Virus record (IMG/VR): IMGVR_UViG_3300036104_000011
Span: 1-41,060 of that record
DNA length: 41,060 nt
Direction: 5' to 3' (one strand)
Source of the DNA: a virus
Each line of letters begins with the position of its first letter. Position 1 is the stretch's first letter. This document shows positions 1 to 6,106 of the stretch, piece after piece. Made by a program: the position numbers and the translations under genes. The notes under the pieces are model-generated. The model worked only from the letters and a program-made list of their open reading frames with translations, did no database searches and was not told the origin of the DNA.

Positions 1-294
1 ATGAAGCCACCGTGCCCCGCCATCGTGGCGCAGCTGCAGGCGCTGATCCCCACCGCCTGTGACGATGCTCGGCTCTCGGCCGAGGGCTGGACCGACCTGG
101 TGGCGCATTTCGGCATCTCATCCCGCCAGGTGCTGCGCCTCTTCGAGCTGACTGAGGAGGCCTGCAGCGTGGCTTTCGAGCCGGTGGACGCGATCGAGTG
201 GCTGCTCTCCTGCCCCACCCTGCTGGGTCTGGCCGAGATGGTTGAGCAGAAGCGCGCCGAGGCTGCGCAAGGTCCAATCGGCGGTGCGGCATGA
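1..294 (+). CDS. hypothetical protein, 97 aa
   Basis: Function not recognised. The reading frame starts with ATG at the first base of the window, so nothing upstream can be used to judge the start. The product is a soluble, alanine- and leucine-rich protein of 97 residues, with a central stretch (about residues 28-50) that could form a helix-turn-helix-like pair of helices, but no family signature is visible. Its stop overlaps the start of the next small gene (ATGA), which is the coupling style used throughout this phage and supports it being a phage early gene rather than host DNA. A regulatory role is possible but is only a guess. Confidence 0.6.
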   Translation: MKPPCPAIVAQLQALIPTACDDARLSAEGWTDLVAHFGISSRQVLRLFELTEEACSVAFEPVDAIEWLLSCPTLLGLAEMVEQKRAEAAQGPIGGAA

Positions 295-419
295 ACGGCC
301 CCACCCCGCCCCCCATCCGCATCCGCGACGTGCTGACCGGCATCGCTGCCGGCCTCGGCCTCTGGGCGGTCATCGCTGTCGCGTTCTGGGTCGACAACCA
401 GCTTGGGGGCATTCCATGA
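291..419 (+). CDS. small membrane protein, 42 aa
   Basis: A 42-residue frame starting ATG inside the stop of the previous gene (ATGA overlap). The N-terminal third is proline-rich and probably cytoplasmic. Residues about 14-34 form one hydrophobic stretch containing GLGLWAVIAVAFWV, which reads as a single transmembrane helix. The protein then ends almost at once. No family is recognised. Its stop again overlaps a possible ATG (416). Small single-span proteins are common in phage early regions, where some act on the host envelope or block superinfection, but nothing in the sequence decides that here. Confidence 0.5.
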   Translation: MNGPTPPPIRIRDVLTGIAAGLGLWAVIAVAFWVDNQLGGIP

Positions 420-661
420 AGCGCCAGAAGCCGATCCCGGCCTTCCTCGGCGCTGGTCACCTGCGCTTTCGCCAAAGGCGTGCCGGGGTCGCTACTGGCC
501 AAGATCAGGCGGCGCTTGCGGCGATGGTTCGCCGCACGATGCTTTCAGCGATTGCACACGCGCTACCAGCGACAGCAGCTTCTGCTCGGCAAGCTGAAGC
601 GCCTCTTGCGCCCACCCCTCGGGCTGCTGATCGGCGATATCCAGGAACTTCGGCGCCATGA
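416..661 (+). CDS. doubtful small ORF, 81 aa
   Basis: The frame begins with an ATG that overlaps the stop of the preceding 42-residue gene, which would fit translational coupling. However, from 492 on it lies antisense to a better supported leftward gene (492-785), and its composition there (alanine, arginine and proline rich, without recognisable secondary-structure pattern) looks like an antisense shadow in GC-rich DNA. If anything is made from this start, only the first 25 or so residues, which are basic, are free of the overlap. It is listed because the coupling is neat and because otherwise the 420-491 stretch holds nothing. Confidence 0.2.
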   Translation: MKRQKPIPAFLGAGHLRFRQRRAGVATGQDQAALAAMVRRTMLSAIAHALPATAASARQAEAPLAPTPRAADRRYPGTSAP

Positions 662-785
662 CCGACAGGAGCTTTGTGAAAGCCTCTGTGTCGAGGGCGC
701 CGCTACCGATGAGCGTAGCGATGAGCACCTCTAGCGTGAGATTGTCCACCATCCTGTTGGCCAGTTCTTCAATCGAATTGCTCAT
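492..785 (-). CDS. leftward early protein, 97 aa, unknown function
   Basis: A leftward gene preferred over the longer frame reaching 902, because the ATG at 785 is preceded by a good ribosome binding site (GGAGAA, read on the minus strand, six or so bases upstream). The product is acidic at the N-terminus and mostly helical, with a run of leucine/isoleucine-rich helices (residues about 5-70) and a proline-rich tail ending PPDLGQ. No helix-turn-helix is evident, so it is not obviously the Mu c repressor, although it occupies the leftward, divergent position that the repressor holds in Mu. It diverges from the gene at 882 across a 96-base region containing two inverted repeats, so it may control, or be controlled with, the early operon. 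Function unknown. Confidence 0.65.
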   Translation of the reverse strand: MSNSIEELANRMVDNLTLEVLIATLIGSGALDTEAFTKLLSVMAPKFLDIADQQPEGWAQEALQLAEQKLLSLVARVQSLKASCGEPSPQAPPDLGQ

Positions 786-793
786 AGCGTTCT

Positions 794-820
794 CCATCGT
801 TGGTCGGGGGGCCACGATGG
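794..820. promoter_or_regulatory. inverted repeat in divergent early control region
   Basis: CCATCGT (794-800) and ACGATGG (814-820) form perfect 7-base arms around a 13-base spacer. The repeat lies between the divergent genes 492-785 and 882-1346, and its left arm partly covers the ribosome binding site of the leftward gene. The position suggests an operator or autoregulatory site for an early-region regulator. This is inference from symmetry and position; no known operator sequence is recognised. Confidence 0.4.
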
Positions 821-829
821 TAGGGCGGC

Positions 830-862
830 GGGCGGGGAGTCGTCTCGCACGGCTTCCCGCCC
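830..862. repeat. GC-rich imperfect inverted repeat upstream of early operon
   Basis: GGGCGGGGAG (830-839) pairs with CTTCCCGCCC (853-862) with one G/T-type mismatch and a 13-base loop. It sits just upstream of the regulator-like gene starting at 882 and next to the 794-820 repeat. It could be a second operator half or an RNA hairpin in the leader of the early transcript. There is no following T-run, so a classical terminator is unlikely. Confidence 0.3.
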
Positions 863-881
863 TGTCTGCGATGGCCGCCTG

Positions 882-1346
882 ATGCCGCCACGCGCCTCCC
901 ATCTCGACCAGATGGACCTGTTGGCCTGGCAGGCGCCGGAGGTGGTGCGTTCCTTCGCACCCGAGCTAGTGCGTGGAGCCTCCTTCGAGGCGCGCATCGC
1001 GCGCGCCATCTCGCTGGCGCTGACTGATTGCGGGGTGCCCCGGGTCGAGATTGCGCAGCGGATGACCACGTTCCTGGGCCACAAAGTCAGCCTGGCCATG
1101 CTGAACGCCTATGCCAGCGCCGCCCGCGAAGAGCACACCATTTCGCTGCCGCGCTTCCTCGCCCTCATGCATGCCACCGGCGACCAGCGGCTGCTGGAGC
1201 TGCTGGCCGAGCCCTTCGGCCTGGCCGTCATCGAGCGGAAGCACCTGCCGCTGATCGAGATGGCGTTGGTGAGCGAGCGCATTGCCGAGCTGAAGGGCAT
1301 GCATGAGGCCAAGCGCCGCGAAGCCCGCGCCAAGGGAGGCCTGTGA
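882..1346 (+). CDS. early regulator-like protein (Ner position), 154 aa
   Basis: The gene lies immediately upstream of the transposase, where Mu-like phages usually keep Ner or another small DNA-binding regulator. Residues about 45-100 contain a plausible helix-turn-helix pattern (VPRVEIAQRM followed by VSLAMLNAYASA), then a segment, ISLPRFLALMHATGD, that resembles the middle of phage CII-like regulatory proteins, where a HTH is followed by a helical block used for oligomerisation. The C-terminus is basic (EAKRREARAK). The start is ATG at 882, next to the divergent control region; its stop overlaps the transposase start. I infer a transcriptional regulator of the early operon; the exact family is not certain, and a purely structural early protein cannot be excluded. 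Confidence 0.6.
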   Translation: MPPRASHLDQMDLLAWQAPEVVRSFAPELVRGASFEARIARAISLALTDCGVPRVEIAQRMTTFLGHKVSLAMLNAYASAAREEHTISLPRFLALMHATGDQRLLELLAEPFGLAVIERKHLPLIEMALVSERIAELKGMHEAKRREARAKGGL

Positions 1347-3292
1347 TGCCAGACGGCTCGCCCTATGACAGCACTGAATGGCTGAACGCGGCCGAGCTCG
1401 CCGCTATGCGCATCCCCGGCCTGCCTGGCACCGCGCGCAGCATTCAGCGCCTCGCCGAGGCCCAGGGCTGGAACACGCCGGAGCGCGAGGGATCGATCTG
1501 GCGTAACCGCGAGGGGCGGGGCGGCGGCGTCGAGTACCATCGCTGCGTGCTGACCTCGCACCAGCAGGCCCACCTACTTCTGAAGGCTGGGCCGATGGCG
1601 ACACCTGTCGACACCGGCGCCGCGCCGAGCAGCGAACGCTGGGCCTGGTACGACCGGCAGACCGACCGCACCAAAGCCCGGGCCCAGGAGCGCCTGGCCG
1701 CCGTGCACGCCATCTACGCGTTGACCGATAGTGGCATCGGCAAGACCGAGGCGCTGAACAGCATCGCGCGCAGCCGCGGCATCGGCATCTCCACACTGCA
1801 GATATGGGACGGCCTGGTGCGCGACATCCCGCGCGACCATTGGCTGCCGCATCTCGCGCCCGGCCATGGCGGCGGCCGGCCGCAGGCCGAATGCCCGGAG
1901 GAGGCGTGGAACTTCCTCTCCAGCCTGTATTTCAAACAGTCCCGCCCAAACTTCCGCGAGTGCTGGCGCCAGCTGGTGATGAGAGCGGCGGAACTGGGCT
2001 GGAAATTGCCCGCTGAGCGCACCCTCTACGACCGATTGATGGCCCTGCCGGAGCCGCTGCGGATCAAGCTGCGCGAGGGCGATGACGCCCTGCGCCGCCG
2101 CCTGCCCGCCCAGAAGCGCGACCGCTCCGTCTTCCATGCCATGGAGGCGGTGAACACGGACGGCCACCTCTGGGATGTCTTCGTGAAGTGGCCGGATGGC
2201 ACGGTCGCGCGCCCGCAGATGGTGTGTATGCAGGATCTGTACTCGGGCAAAACGCTCTCCTGGCGCGTGGACCAGACGCTGTCCTGGCACCTGGTGCGCC
2301 TGGCCTTCGGCGACATGGTCCAGAGCTATGGCATCCCGCGCCTGTGCTGGATGGACAACGGCCGGGAGTTCGCAAGCAAGAAGATCACCGGCGGCCAGGC
2401 CAACCGCTACCGCTTCAAGATCAAGGACGAAGAGCCTGAGGGCCTGATGACCAGCCTGGGCATCGAAGTGCATTGGACCAGGCCGTATAGCGGCCAGTCG
2501 AAGCCGATCGAGCGCATGTTCCGGGACTTCGCGCAGAACATCGCGAAGCACCCCGCCTTCGATGGGGCCTATGCCGGCAATAGCCCGACGAACAAGCCCG
2601 GCAACTACGGCCAGCGCGCGGTGCCGCTGGATGAGTTCCTGGCGGTGATCGGCCAGGGCATTATCCAGCACAATGCCCGGCCCGGCCGGCAATCCGATAC
2701 CGCCAAGGGCCGCTCCTTCGACGAGACCTTCGCCGAGAGTTTCAGCGCCAGCGTCGTGAAGACGCCGACGCCGGAGCAGCGCCGCCTCTGGATGCTGGCT
2801 GCCGAGGGCGTGCGGGTGCGGAAGCAGGACGGCAAGATCCTGTTCCAGGGCAACGAGTACTGGTCGGAGTTCCTGCTGCGCCACATGGGCCAGCAGGTGA
2901 CCGTGCGCTTCGACCCGGCGCGGCTGCATGAGCCGCTGCATGTCTACACCCTGGATGGCCGCTACCTGGGCGAGGCGCAGGTCTGGGAGGCCTCAGGCTT
3001 CGACAGCAGCGAGGCGGCCTCGAAGACCGCCAGGCTCAACAAGAAGGTGCTGCGCGCGGTGCGTGACCAGGCCGATGCGCTGGCGCTGATGCCGGCGCGC
3101 GACCTGGCCAAGATCATGCCGAAGATCCCGGAGCCAGACCTGCCATCGCCCGGGATCGTGCAGCTCTTCACCGGCAATGCGGTGCCGAAGCCGATGCCGA
3201 TCGAGCATGCCGAGGAAGAGGTCGACGAGATCACCCGCATCCTGACCGGTTGGACACCGCAGGTGATCGATGGCGGCGGCGGCGAGCCCTGA
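1346..3292 (+). CDS. tnpA: Mu-type DDE transposase (MuA homologue)
   Basis: This is the transposase that joins phage ends to target DNA for integration and replicative transposition. The ATG at 1346 is preferred, six bases after GGGAGG; a GTG at 1343 would add one residue. Order of parts: an N-terminal Mu-type winged-helix DNA-binding region (about 5-75), end-binding HTH region (about 100-240), then the RNase H-like catalytic core with Asp at about 272 (NTDGH), Asp at about 337 (WMDNG) and Glu at about 389 (KPIER), close to MuA's D269, D336 and E392. A Mu-type C-terminal beta-barrel and tail follow. The total of 648 residues is near MuA's 663. The MuB-type gene follows, separated by a hairpin. 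Identification is firm; the end sequences it binds are outside the window. Confidence 0.97.
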   Translation: MPDGSPYDSTEWLNAAELAAMRIPGLPGTARSIQRLAEAQGWNTPEREGSIWRNREGRGGGVEYHRCVLTSHQQAHLLLKAGPMATPVDTGAAPSSERWAWYDRQTDRTKARAQERLAAVHAIYALTDSGIGKTEALNSIARSRGIGISTLQIWDGLVRDIPRDHWLPHLAPGHGGGRPQAECPEEAWNFLSSLYFKQSRPNFRECWRQLVMRAAELGWKLPAERTLYDRLMALPEPLRIKLREGDDALRRRLPAQKRDRSVFHAMEAVNTDGHLWDVFVKWPDGTVARPQMVCMQDLYSGKTLSWRVDQTLSWHLVRLAFGDMVQSYGIPRLCWMDNGREFASKKITGGQANRYRFKIKDEEPEGLMTSLGIEVHWTRPYSGQSKPIERMFRDFAQNIAKHPAFDGAYAGNSPTNKPGNYGQRAVPLDEFLAVIGQGIIQHNARPGRQSDTAKGRSFDETFAESFSASVVKTPTPEQRRLWMLAAEGVRVRKQDGKILFQGNEYWSEFLLRHMGQQVTVRFDPARLHEPLHVYTLDGRYLGEAQVWEASGFDSSEAASKTARLNKKVLRAVRDQADALALMPARDLAKIMPKIPEPDLPSPGIVQLFTGNAVPKPMPIEHAEEEVDEITRILTGWTPQVIDGGGGEP

Positions 3293-3300
3293 ACGAAATA

Positions 3301-3324
3301 CCCCCGCCGTTGGCGCGGCGGGGG
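3301..3324. promoter_or_regulatory. strong hairpin between transposase and ATPase genes
   Basis: CCCCCGCCG (3301-3309) and CGGCGGGGG (3316-3324) form a perfect 9-base-pair stem with a six-base loop, starting 9 bases after the transposase stop. No T-run follows, so it is not a textbook Rho-independent terminator. It could lower the transcription of, or set the mRNA stability boundary for, the following ATPase gene, or act as a weak terminator. The ATPase start is 31 bases further on. Confidence 0.55.
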
Positions 3325-3355
3325 CGGAACTGAACCTGAGAGAGGACGAGATTAG

Positions 3356-4357
3356 ATGCCATCGGATACCCAAGCAATCGAAACCCGCGGGCCACGCCTC
3401 GCCATCCAAATGGAGGAGGCTGAAATCGAGGAAATGCGGCGCGCGTGCCGCGCCATCATGTCCGATGCCAGCCTGAGCGGCACGCAGCTGGCGCAGCAGC
3501 TCGGCATGAAGCAGGCGACGTTCAGCCTGTGGTTGGCCGGCAAATACACCGGGCGAAACGACGTCCAGGGCGCTGCCGTGAAGGCCGGCCTGCAGCTGCG
3601 TGCCGAACGCGATGCGGTGCGCGCGATCGCGCCGGAGGCGCCGGGCTTCACCAATACGCCGAGCTCCCGTGAGTTCCTGGAAATCTTCTCCCATGCGCAG
3701 CATCTGCCAGACTTTGGCGTCATCACCGGCGCCGCCGGCATCGGCAAGACATCAGCCGCCTGCCATTACGCGCGCACCACGGCCGGCGTCTGGAAAATAA
3801 CCGCCTCGCCCTCAGTGATCGGGCCACGGGCGCTGCTGGACGAGTTCGCCCGGGCGATGGAGATCAGAGAGCGCCTGGCGCTGCACAAGCTGCACCACGC
3901 CATCGTGCAGAAGCTGCGGGGGACCAATGCGCTGCTGATCGTGGATGAGGCCCAGCACCTGCAGCCGCAGGCGCTGGACGAGCTGCGCGGCCTGCATGAC
4001 CAGCCCGGTGTAGGCGTGGTGCTGCTCGGCAATGAGGTGGTGCTGGGCAAGATCGATGGCGGCATGCGCAAGCCGGAATACGCGCAGCTCTATTCCCGCG
4101 TTGGCCGGCGGCTGACCCGTAAGGCGGTGCGCGCCGGCGATGCCGAAGCGCTGCTCAATGCGGCGGAGATCGACGCGGATGACGTCCGCAACATGCTCAC
4201 GGCGATCGCGCGCCGACCAGGCGCGCTGCGCGGCATGGTGAAGACCTTGCGCCTCGCGCAGATCGTGGCGGCGAAGGAGAAGGTGCCGCTCAACCTCCGC
4301 CATGTCGAGCTGGCGGATAAGAGCCTGGGCGGCGAGCGCCGGGCGGAGGCGGCTTGA
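3356..4357 (+). CDS. tnpB: AAA+ ATPase, transposition target activator (MuB homologue)
   Basis: MuB-type ATPases bind target DNA as ATP-dependent filaments, deliver targets to the transposase and give target immunity. Residues about 25-80 form an N-terminal helix-turn-helix of the MuB/phage regulator kind (SGTQLAQQLGMKQATFSLWL). The AAA+ core follows: Walker A GAAGIGKT at 125-132, Walker B LLIVDEAQ at 193-200, and a sensor region near LLGNE around 223-227. The C-terminal helical domain (about 265-325) matches the MuB C-terminal DNA-binding region in position. The 333-residue length is close to MuB's 312. An AGAGG sequence lies about 10 bases before the ATG. The stop overlaps the start of the DnaA-like gene, so the two are translationally coupled. 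Confidence 0.95.
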   Translation: MPSDTQAIETRGPRLAIQMEEAEIEEMRRACRAIMSDASLSGTQLAQQLGMKQATFSLWLAGKYTGRNDVQGAAVKAGLQLRAERDAVRAIAPEAPGFTNTPSSREFLEIFSHAQHLPDFGVITGAAGIGKTSAACHYARTTAGVWKITASPSVIGPRALLDEFARAMEIRERLALHKLHHAIVQKLRGTNALLIVDEAQHLQPQALDELRGLHDQPGVGVVLLGNEVVLGKIDGGMRKPEYAQLYSRVGRRLTRKAVRAGDAEALLNAAEIDADDVRNMLTAIARRPGALRGMVKTLRLAQIVAAKEKVPLNLRHVELADKSLGGERRAEAA

Positions 4358-5724
4358 TGAGCGCGAGCACTCAAAACCACGCCACAACGCCATCGCCGGT
4401 TGCGGCGGCAAGCATGACGCCACGCCCGCCGCCGTGGATGCGCCGCATCCTCGTGGCGACGTCGGAGGAGTTCGACGTGGATCCAGAGGGCATCCTCGGC
4501 GCCATCCGGACGCAACCGGCGTCGCTCATCCGTCAGGTGGCGATGTACGTCGCGCGGTCGCACACGATCATGAGCTACCCGCAGATCGGCCGCGCCATGG
4601 GGCGCGACCACAGCACTGTCCTTCATGGCTGCGACAACGTGCGCGCCCGCATGCTGACCCACCCCGCCTTCGCCCGGAGCGTGGCCAGGGTCATCGACCG
4701 CTGGCGGGCGCTGAGCGCCACGGCACTCGGCCCGCCGCAGGGCCTGTCTTCCAACCACGGCAAACACGAACCTCAGGAGCCCTTCCATGGCAAAGACGAA
4801 CAGGCTGAAGCGCCCGGCCGAGACGGCACGCGCACCGGCGGACCGCAGCGAGGCGGAGACGATGCTGGCGCGGCTAGGCTCGATTCGGCGCGAGCTGGCG
4901 CTCTCGGGCGCGGCGTTGGAGGAGACGGTGGCCGGGTTGAAGGCCCAGGCCGAGGAGGCCGTGAAGCCGCTGGCGGCGGAGGCGGAGATGCTGCTCCGCG
5001 GCCTGCAGCTCTACGCCGAGGCGAACCGGGCGGCACTGACGGATGGGGGCAAGACCAAGACCGTGAGGCTGGCCACGGGCGAGCTGGTGTGGCGCCTGCG
5101 GCCGCCGAGCGTGCGGTTGCGCGACGTGGCGGCGGTGATCGAGACCATGCAGACGCTCGGCCTCTCGAAGTTCCTGCGCACGAAGCACGAGGTGAACAAG
5201 GAAGCGCTTCTGGCGGCACCGGCGGAAGCATCGGCGATTCCGGGTGTCTCGATCGGCAGCCCGGGCGAGGAGTTTGCGGCGGAGCCGCTGGCGATGGAGT
5301 TGGTGGCGAGCCGGGCGGCGTAGAGGCGCAACCTGTCAGGAAGACCCGAAGGAAGCGCCTCACCGCTGAACAGCGTGAGGCGAGCGTGGTGCGGAGCCGC
5401 GAGCGCCGCAGGCTCTGGGCCAAGGCCCACTACGTGCCGGCGCAGAAGGGGCCGAGACCCCCTCGCATCCAGGCAGCGGCGCCAGCACCGGTCAAGATCG
5501 CCCCGGTGATCGTGCGGCGCTCGTCCACGCCCATCCTGGCGACCCCCAAGCAGGTGCGCGAATGGCTGGCTCAAAGCCTCTACCTCTGCGGCGGCACGCG
5601 CCTGGATGCCGCCGATCGCGTCGCGCTGATGACGCACGAGGAAGCCCTGGCCGAGGCGAACCGGCGGCGCGCGCAGCTTGGCGATGCCCCGATGCGGCTG
5701 ATCTTCGTGAAAGCGCGCGCATGA
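4357..5724 (+). CDS. DnaA domain IV-like DNA-binding protein, frame open through gam
   Basis: Residues about 30-120 match the C-terminal DNA-binding domain of the replication initiator DnaA: an RQVAMYVARSHT helix followed by the diagnostic IGRAMGRDHSTVLHG signature helix-turn-helix that reads DnaA boxes. No AAA+ ATPase part is present, so this is a DNA-binding domain alone. The ATG at 4357 is chosen; a TTG at 4354 adds one residue and both overlap the stop of the ATPase gene. Oddly, the frame has no stop until 5724, so the 455-residue product would run through the whole gam gene in another frame. The middle (about 145-325) is glycine-, alanine- and arginine-rich, as expected for an overprinted frame. 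After gam the frame again looks like real protein, basic and helical. Either a long protein with a disordered middle, or two genes sharing a frame. Confidence 0.65.
   Translation: MSASTQNHATTPSPVAAASMTPRPPPWMRRILVATSEEFDVDPEGILGAIRTQPASLIRQVAMYVARSHTIMSYPQIGRAMGRDHSTVLHGCDNVRARMLTHPAFARSVARVIDRWRALSATALGPPQGLSSNHGKHEPQEPFHGKDEQAEAPGRDGTRTGGPQRGGDDAGAARLDSARAGALGRGVGGDGGRVEGPGRGGREAAGGGGGDAAPRPAALRRGEPGGTDGWGQDQDREAGHGRAGVAPAAAERAVARRGGGDRDHADARPLEVPAHEARGEQGSASGGTGGSIGDSGCLDRQPGRGVCGGAAGDGVGGEPGGVEAQPVRKTRRKRLTAEQREASVVRSRERRRLWAKAHYVPAQKGPRPPRIQAAAPAPVKIAPVIVRRSSTPILATPKQVREWLAQSLYLCGGTRLDAADRVALMTHEEALAEANRRRAQLGDAPMRLIFVKARA
4787..5323 (+). CDS. gam: Mu Gam-like host-nuclease inhibitor
   Basis: Gam binds DNA ends as a Ku-like dimer and protects linear phage DNA from host exonucleases such as RecBCD. 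The 178-residue product has the family layout: an N-terminal helical coiled region (about 20-75), then the conserved core with WRLRPPSV (about 102-109), a helix ending FLRTKHEVNKEALL and a final strand PGVSIGSPGEEF. The length matches Mu Gam (174). The ATG is preceded by CAGGAG about seven bases upstream. It is nested entirely in another frame of the DnaA-like reading frame. Its third-codon-position GC preference shows that frame 2 is the coding frame here. Identification is firm. Confidence 0.93.
   Translation: MAKTNRLKRPAETARAPADRSEAETMLARLGSIRRELALSGAALEETVAGLKAQAEEAVKPLAAEAEMLLRGLQLYAEANRAALTDGGKTKTVRLATGELVWRLRPPSVRLRDVAAVIETMQTLGLSKFLRTKHEVNKEALLAAPAEASAIPGVSIGSPGEEFAAEPLAMELVASRAA
5386..5724 (+). 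CDS. possible separate gene after gam (same frame as DnaA-like ORF)
   Basis: This entry is the alternative reading of the last quarter of the 4357-5724 frame. After the gam stop the frame again has protein-like character: a very basic segment with SRERRRLWAKAHYVP, a proline/alanine linker, and a helical C-terminus of about 60 residues ending in FVKARA. The first usable start codon after gam is GTG at 5386 (another at 5389), with a weak GAGG about five bases upstream; there is no ATG. The stop overlaps the ATG of the next gene, which shows that the end at 5724 is real. The basic part suggests nucleic-acid binding. Whether it is made alone or as the tail of the DnaA-like protein cannot be told from the sequence. 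Confidence 0.35.
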   Translation: MVRSRERRRLWAKAHYVPAQKGPRPPRIQAAAPAPVKIAPVIVRRSSTPILATPKQVREWLAQSLYLCGGTRLDAADRVALMTHEEALAEANRRRAQLGDAPMRLIFVKARA

Positions 5725-5894
5725 GCCCGGAGCTCGAAGCCTTCCTCGTGAAGCGGTACCGCGAGGTCTACGATGCCGCGCGGCGCAACGCCCCGCGGGA
5801 CCAAGTGGTGGACCTGGCCGTCATCGTCACCGGCGCGCACATCGAAGAGGAAGTCCGGCGGCGTCTGCTACAGGCAGCGGCGGTGCAGCCATGA
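5721..5894 (+). CDS. small early protein, 57 aa
   Basis: A 57-residue, charged, helical protein starting with ATG inside the preceding stop (ATGA) and ending with another ATGA overlap to the next gene, so it is one of a chain of coupled small genes. Two amphipathic helices can be seen, residues about 3-22 and 27-50, joined by a short turn (NAPRDQ). No family recognised. It lies between the DnaA domain IV-like gene and the DnaA domain I-like gene, so a role in phage replication or its control is a fair guess only. Confidence 0.6.
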   Translation: MSPELEAFLVKRYREVYDAARRNAPRDQVVDLAVIVTGAHIEEEVRRRLLQAAAVQP

Positions 5895-6106
5895 CGCCCG
5901 CCATGCTGCTGCTGATCTACCTGTGCACGCCGCCTGCGGCACAGGGCGCCGCAATGGCATGCGTGGCGCGCGAGATCCGGGGTGAGACGTGCGAGGAGGC
6001 GCTGGCGCTGGCCGGCGCCTCCATGCGGCCGGACCGGGCCTGGCACGCAGTGGCCTGCATCGACGTCGCGCCGCGTGCGCCGGCCGCCCGGAGGGCCTCA
6101 CGATGA
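5891..6106 (+). CDS. small exported cysteine-containing protein, 71 aa
   Basis: The N-terminus (MTPAMLLLIYLCTPPAAQGAA) reads as a signal peptide with a likely cleavage after AQG or QGA, though with no clear lipobox. The mature part of about 50 residues has three cysteines (MACV, GETC, VACI) that could form disulphides in the periplasm, plus one in the leader. Start and stop both overlap neighbours by four bases. A tiny exported protein inside a replication operon is out of place functionally. Phage proteins of this size and destination include superinfection-exclusion and envelope-modifying factors; this assignment is inference. No family recognised. Confidence 0.6.
   Translation: MTPAMLLLIYLCTPPAAQGAAMACVAREIRGETCEEALALAGASMRPDRAWHAVACIDVAPRAPAARRASR

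Noticed and set aside
658-882. Rightward frame of 74 codons ending at the start of the regulator-like gene
   Set aside because: It is antisense to the better supported leftward gene 492-785 and has serine/leucine-rich, shadow-like composition, though its stop touches the next start.
2661-2669. DnaA-box-like TTATCCAGC inside the transposase gene
   Set aside because: Only 7 of 9 positions fit TTATCCACA, it is a single occurrence within conserved coding sequence, and no cluster was seen.
1574-2941. Leftward open frame of 455 codons opposite the transposase gene
   Set aside because: The forward frame has the full DDE transposase with catalytic residues; the reverse frame is an antisense shadow.
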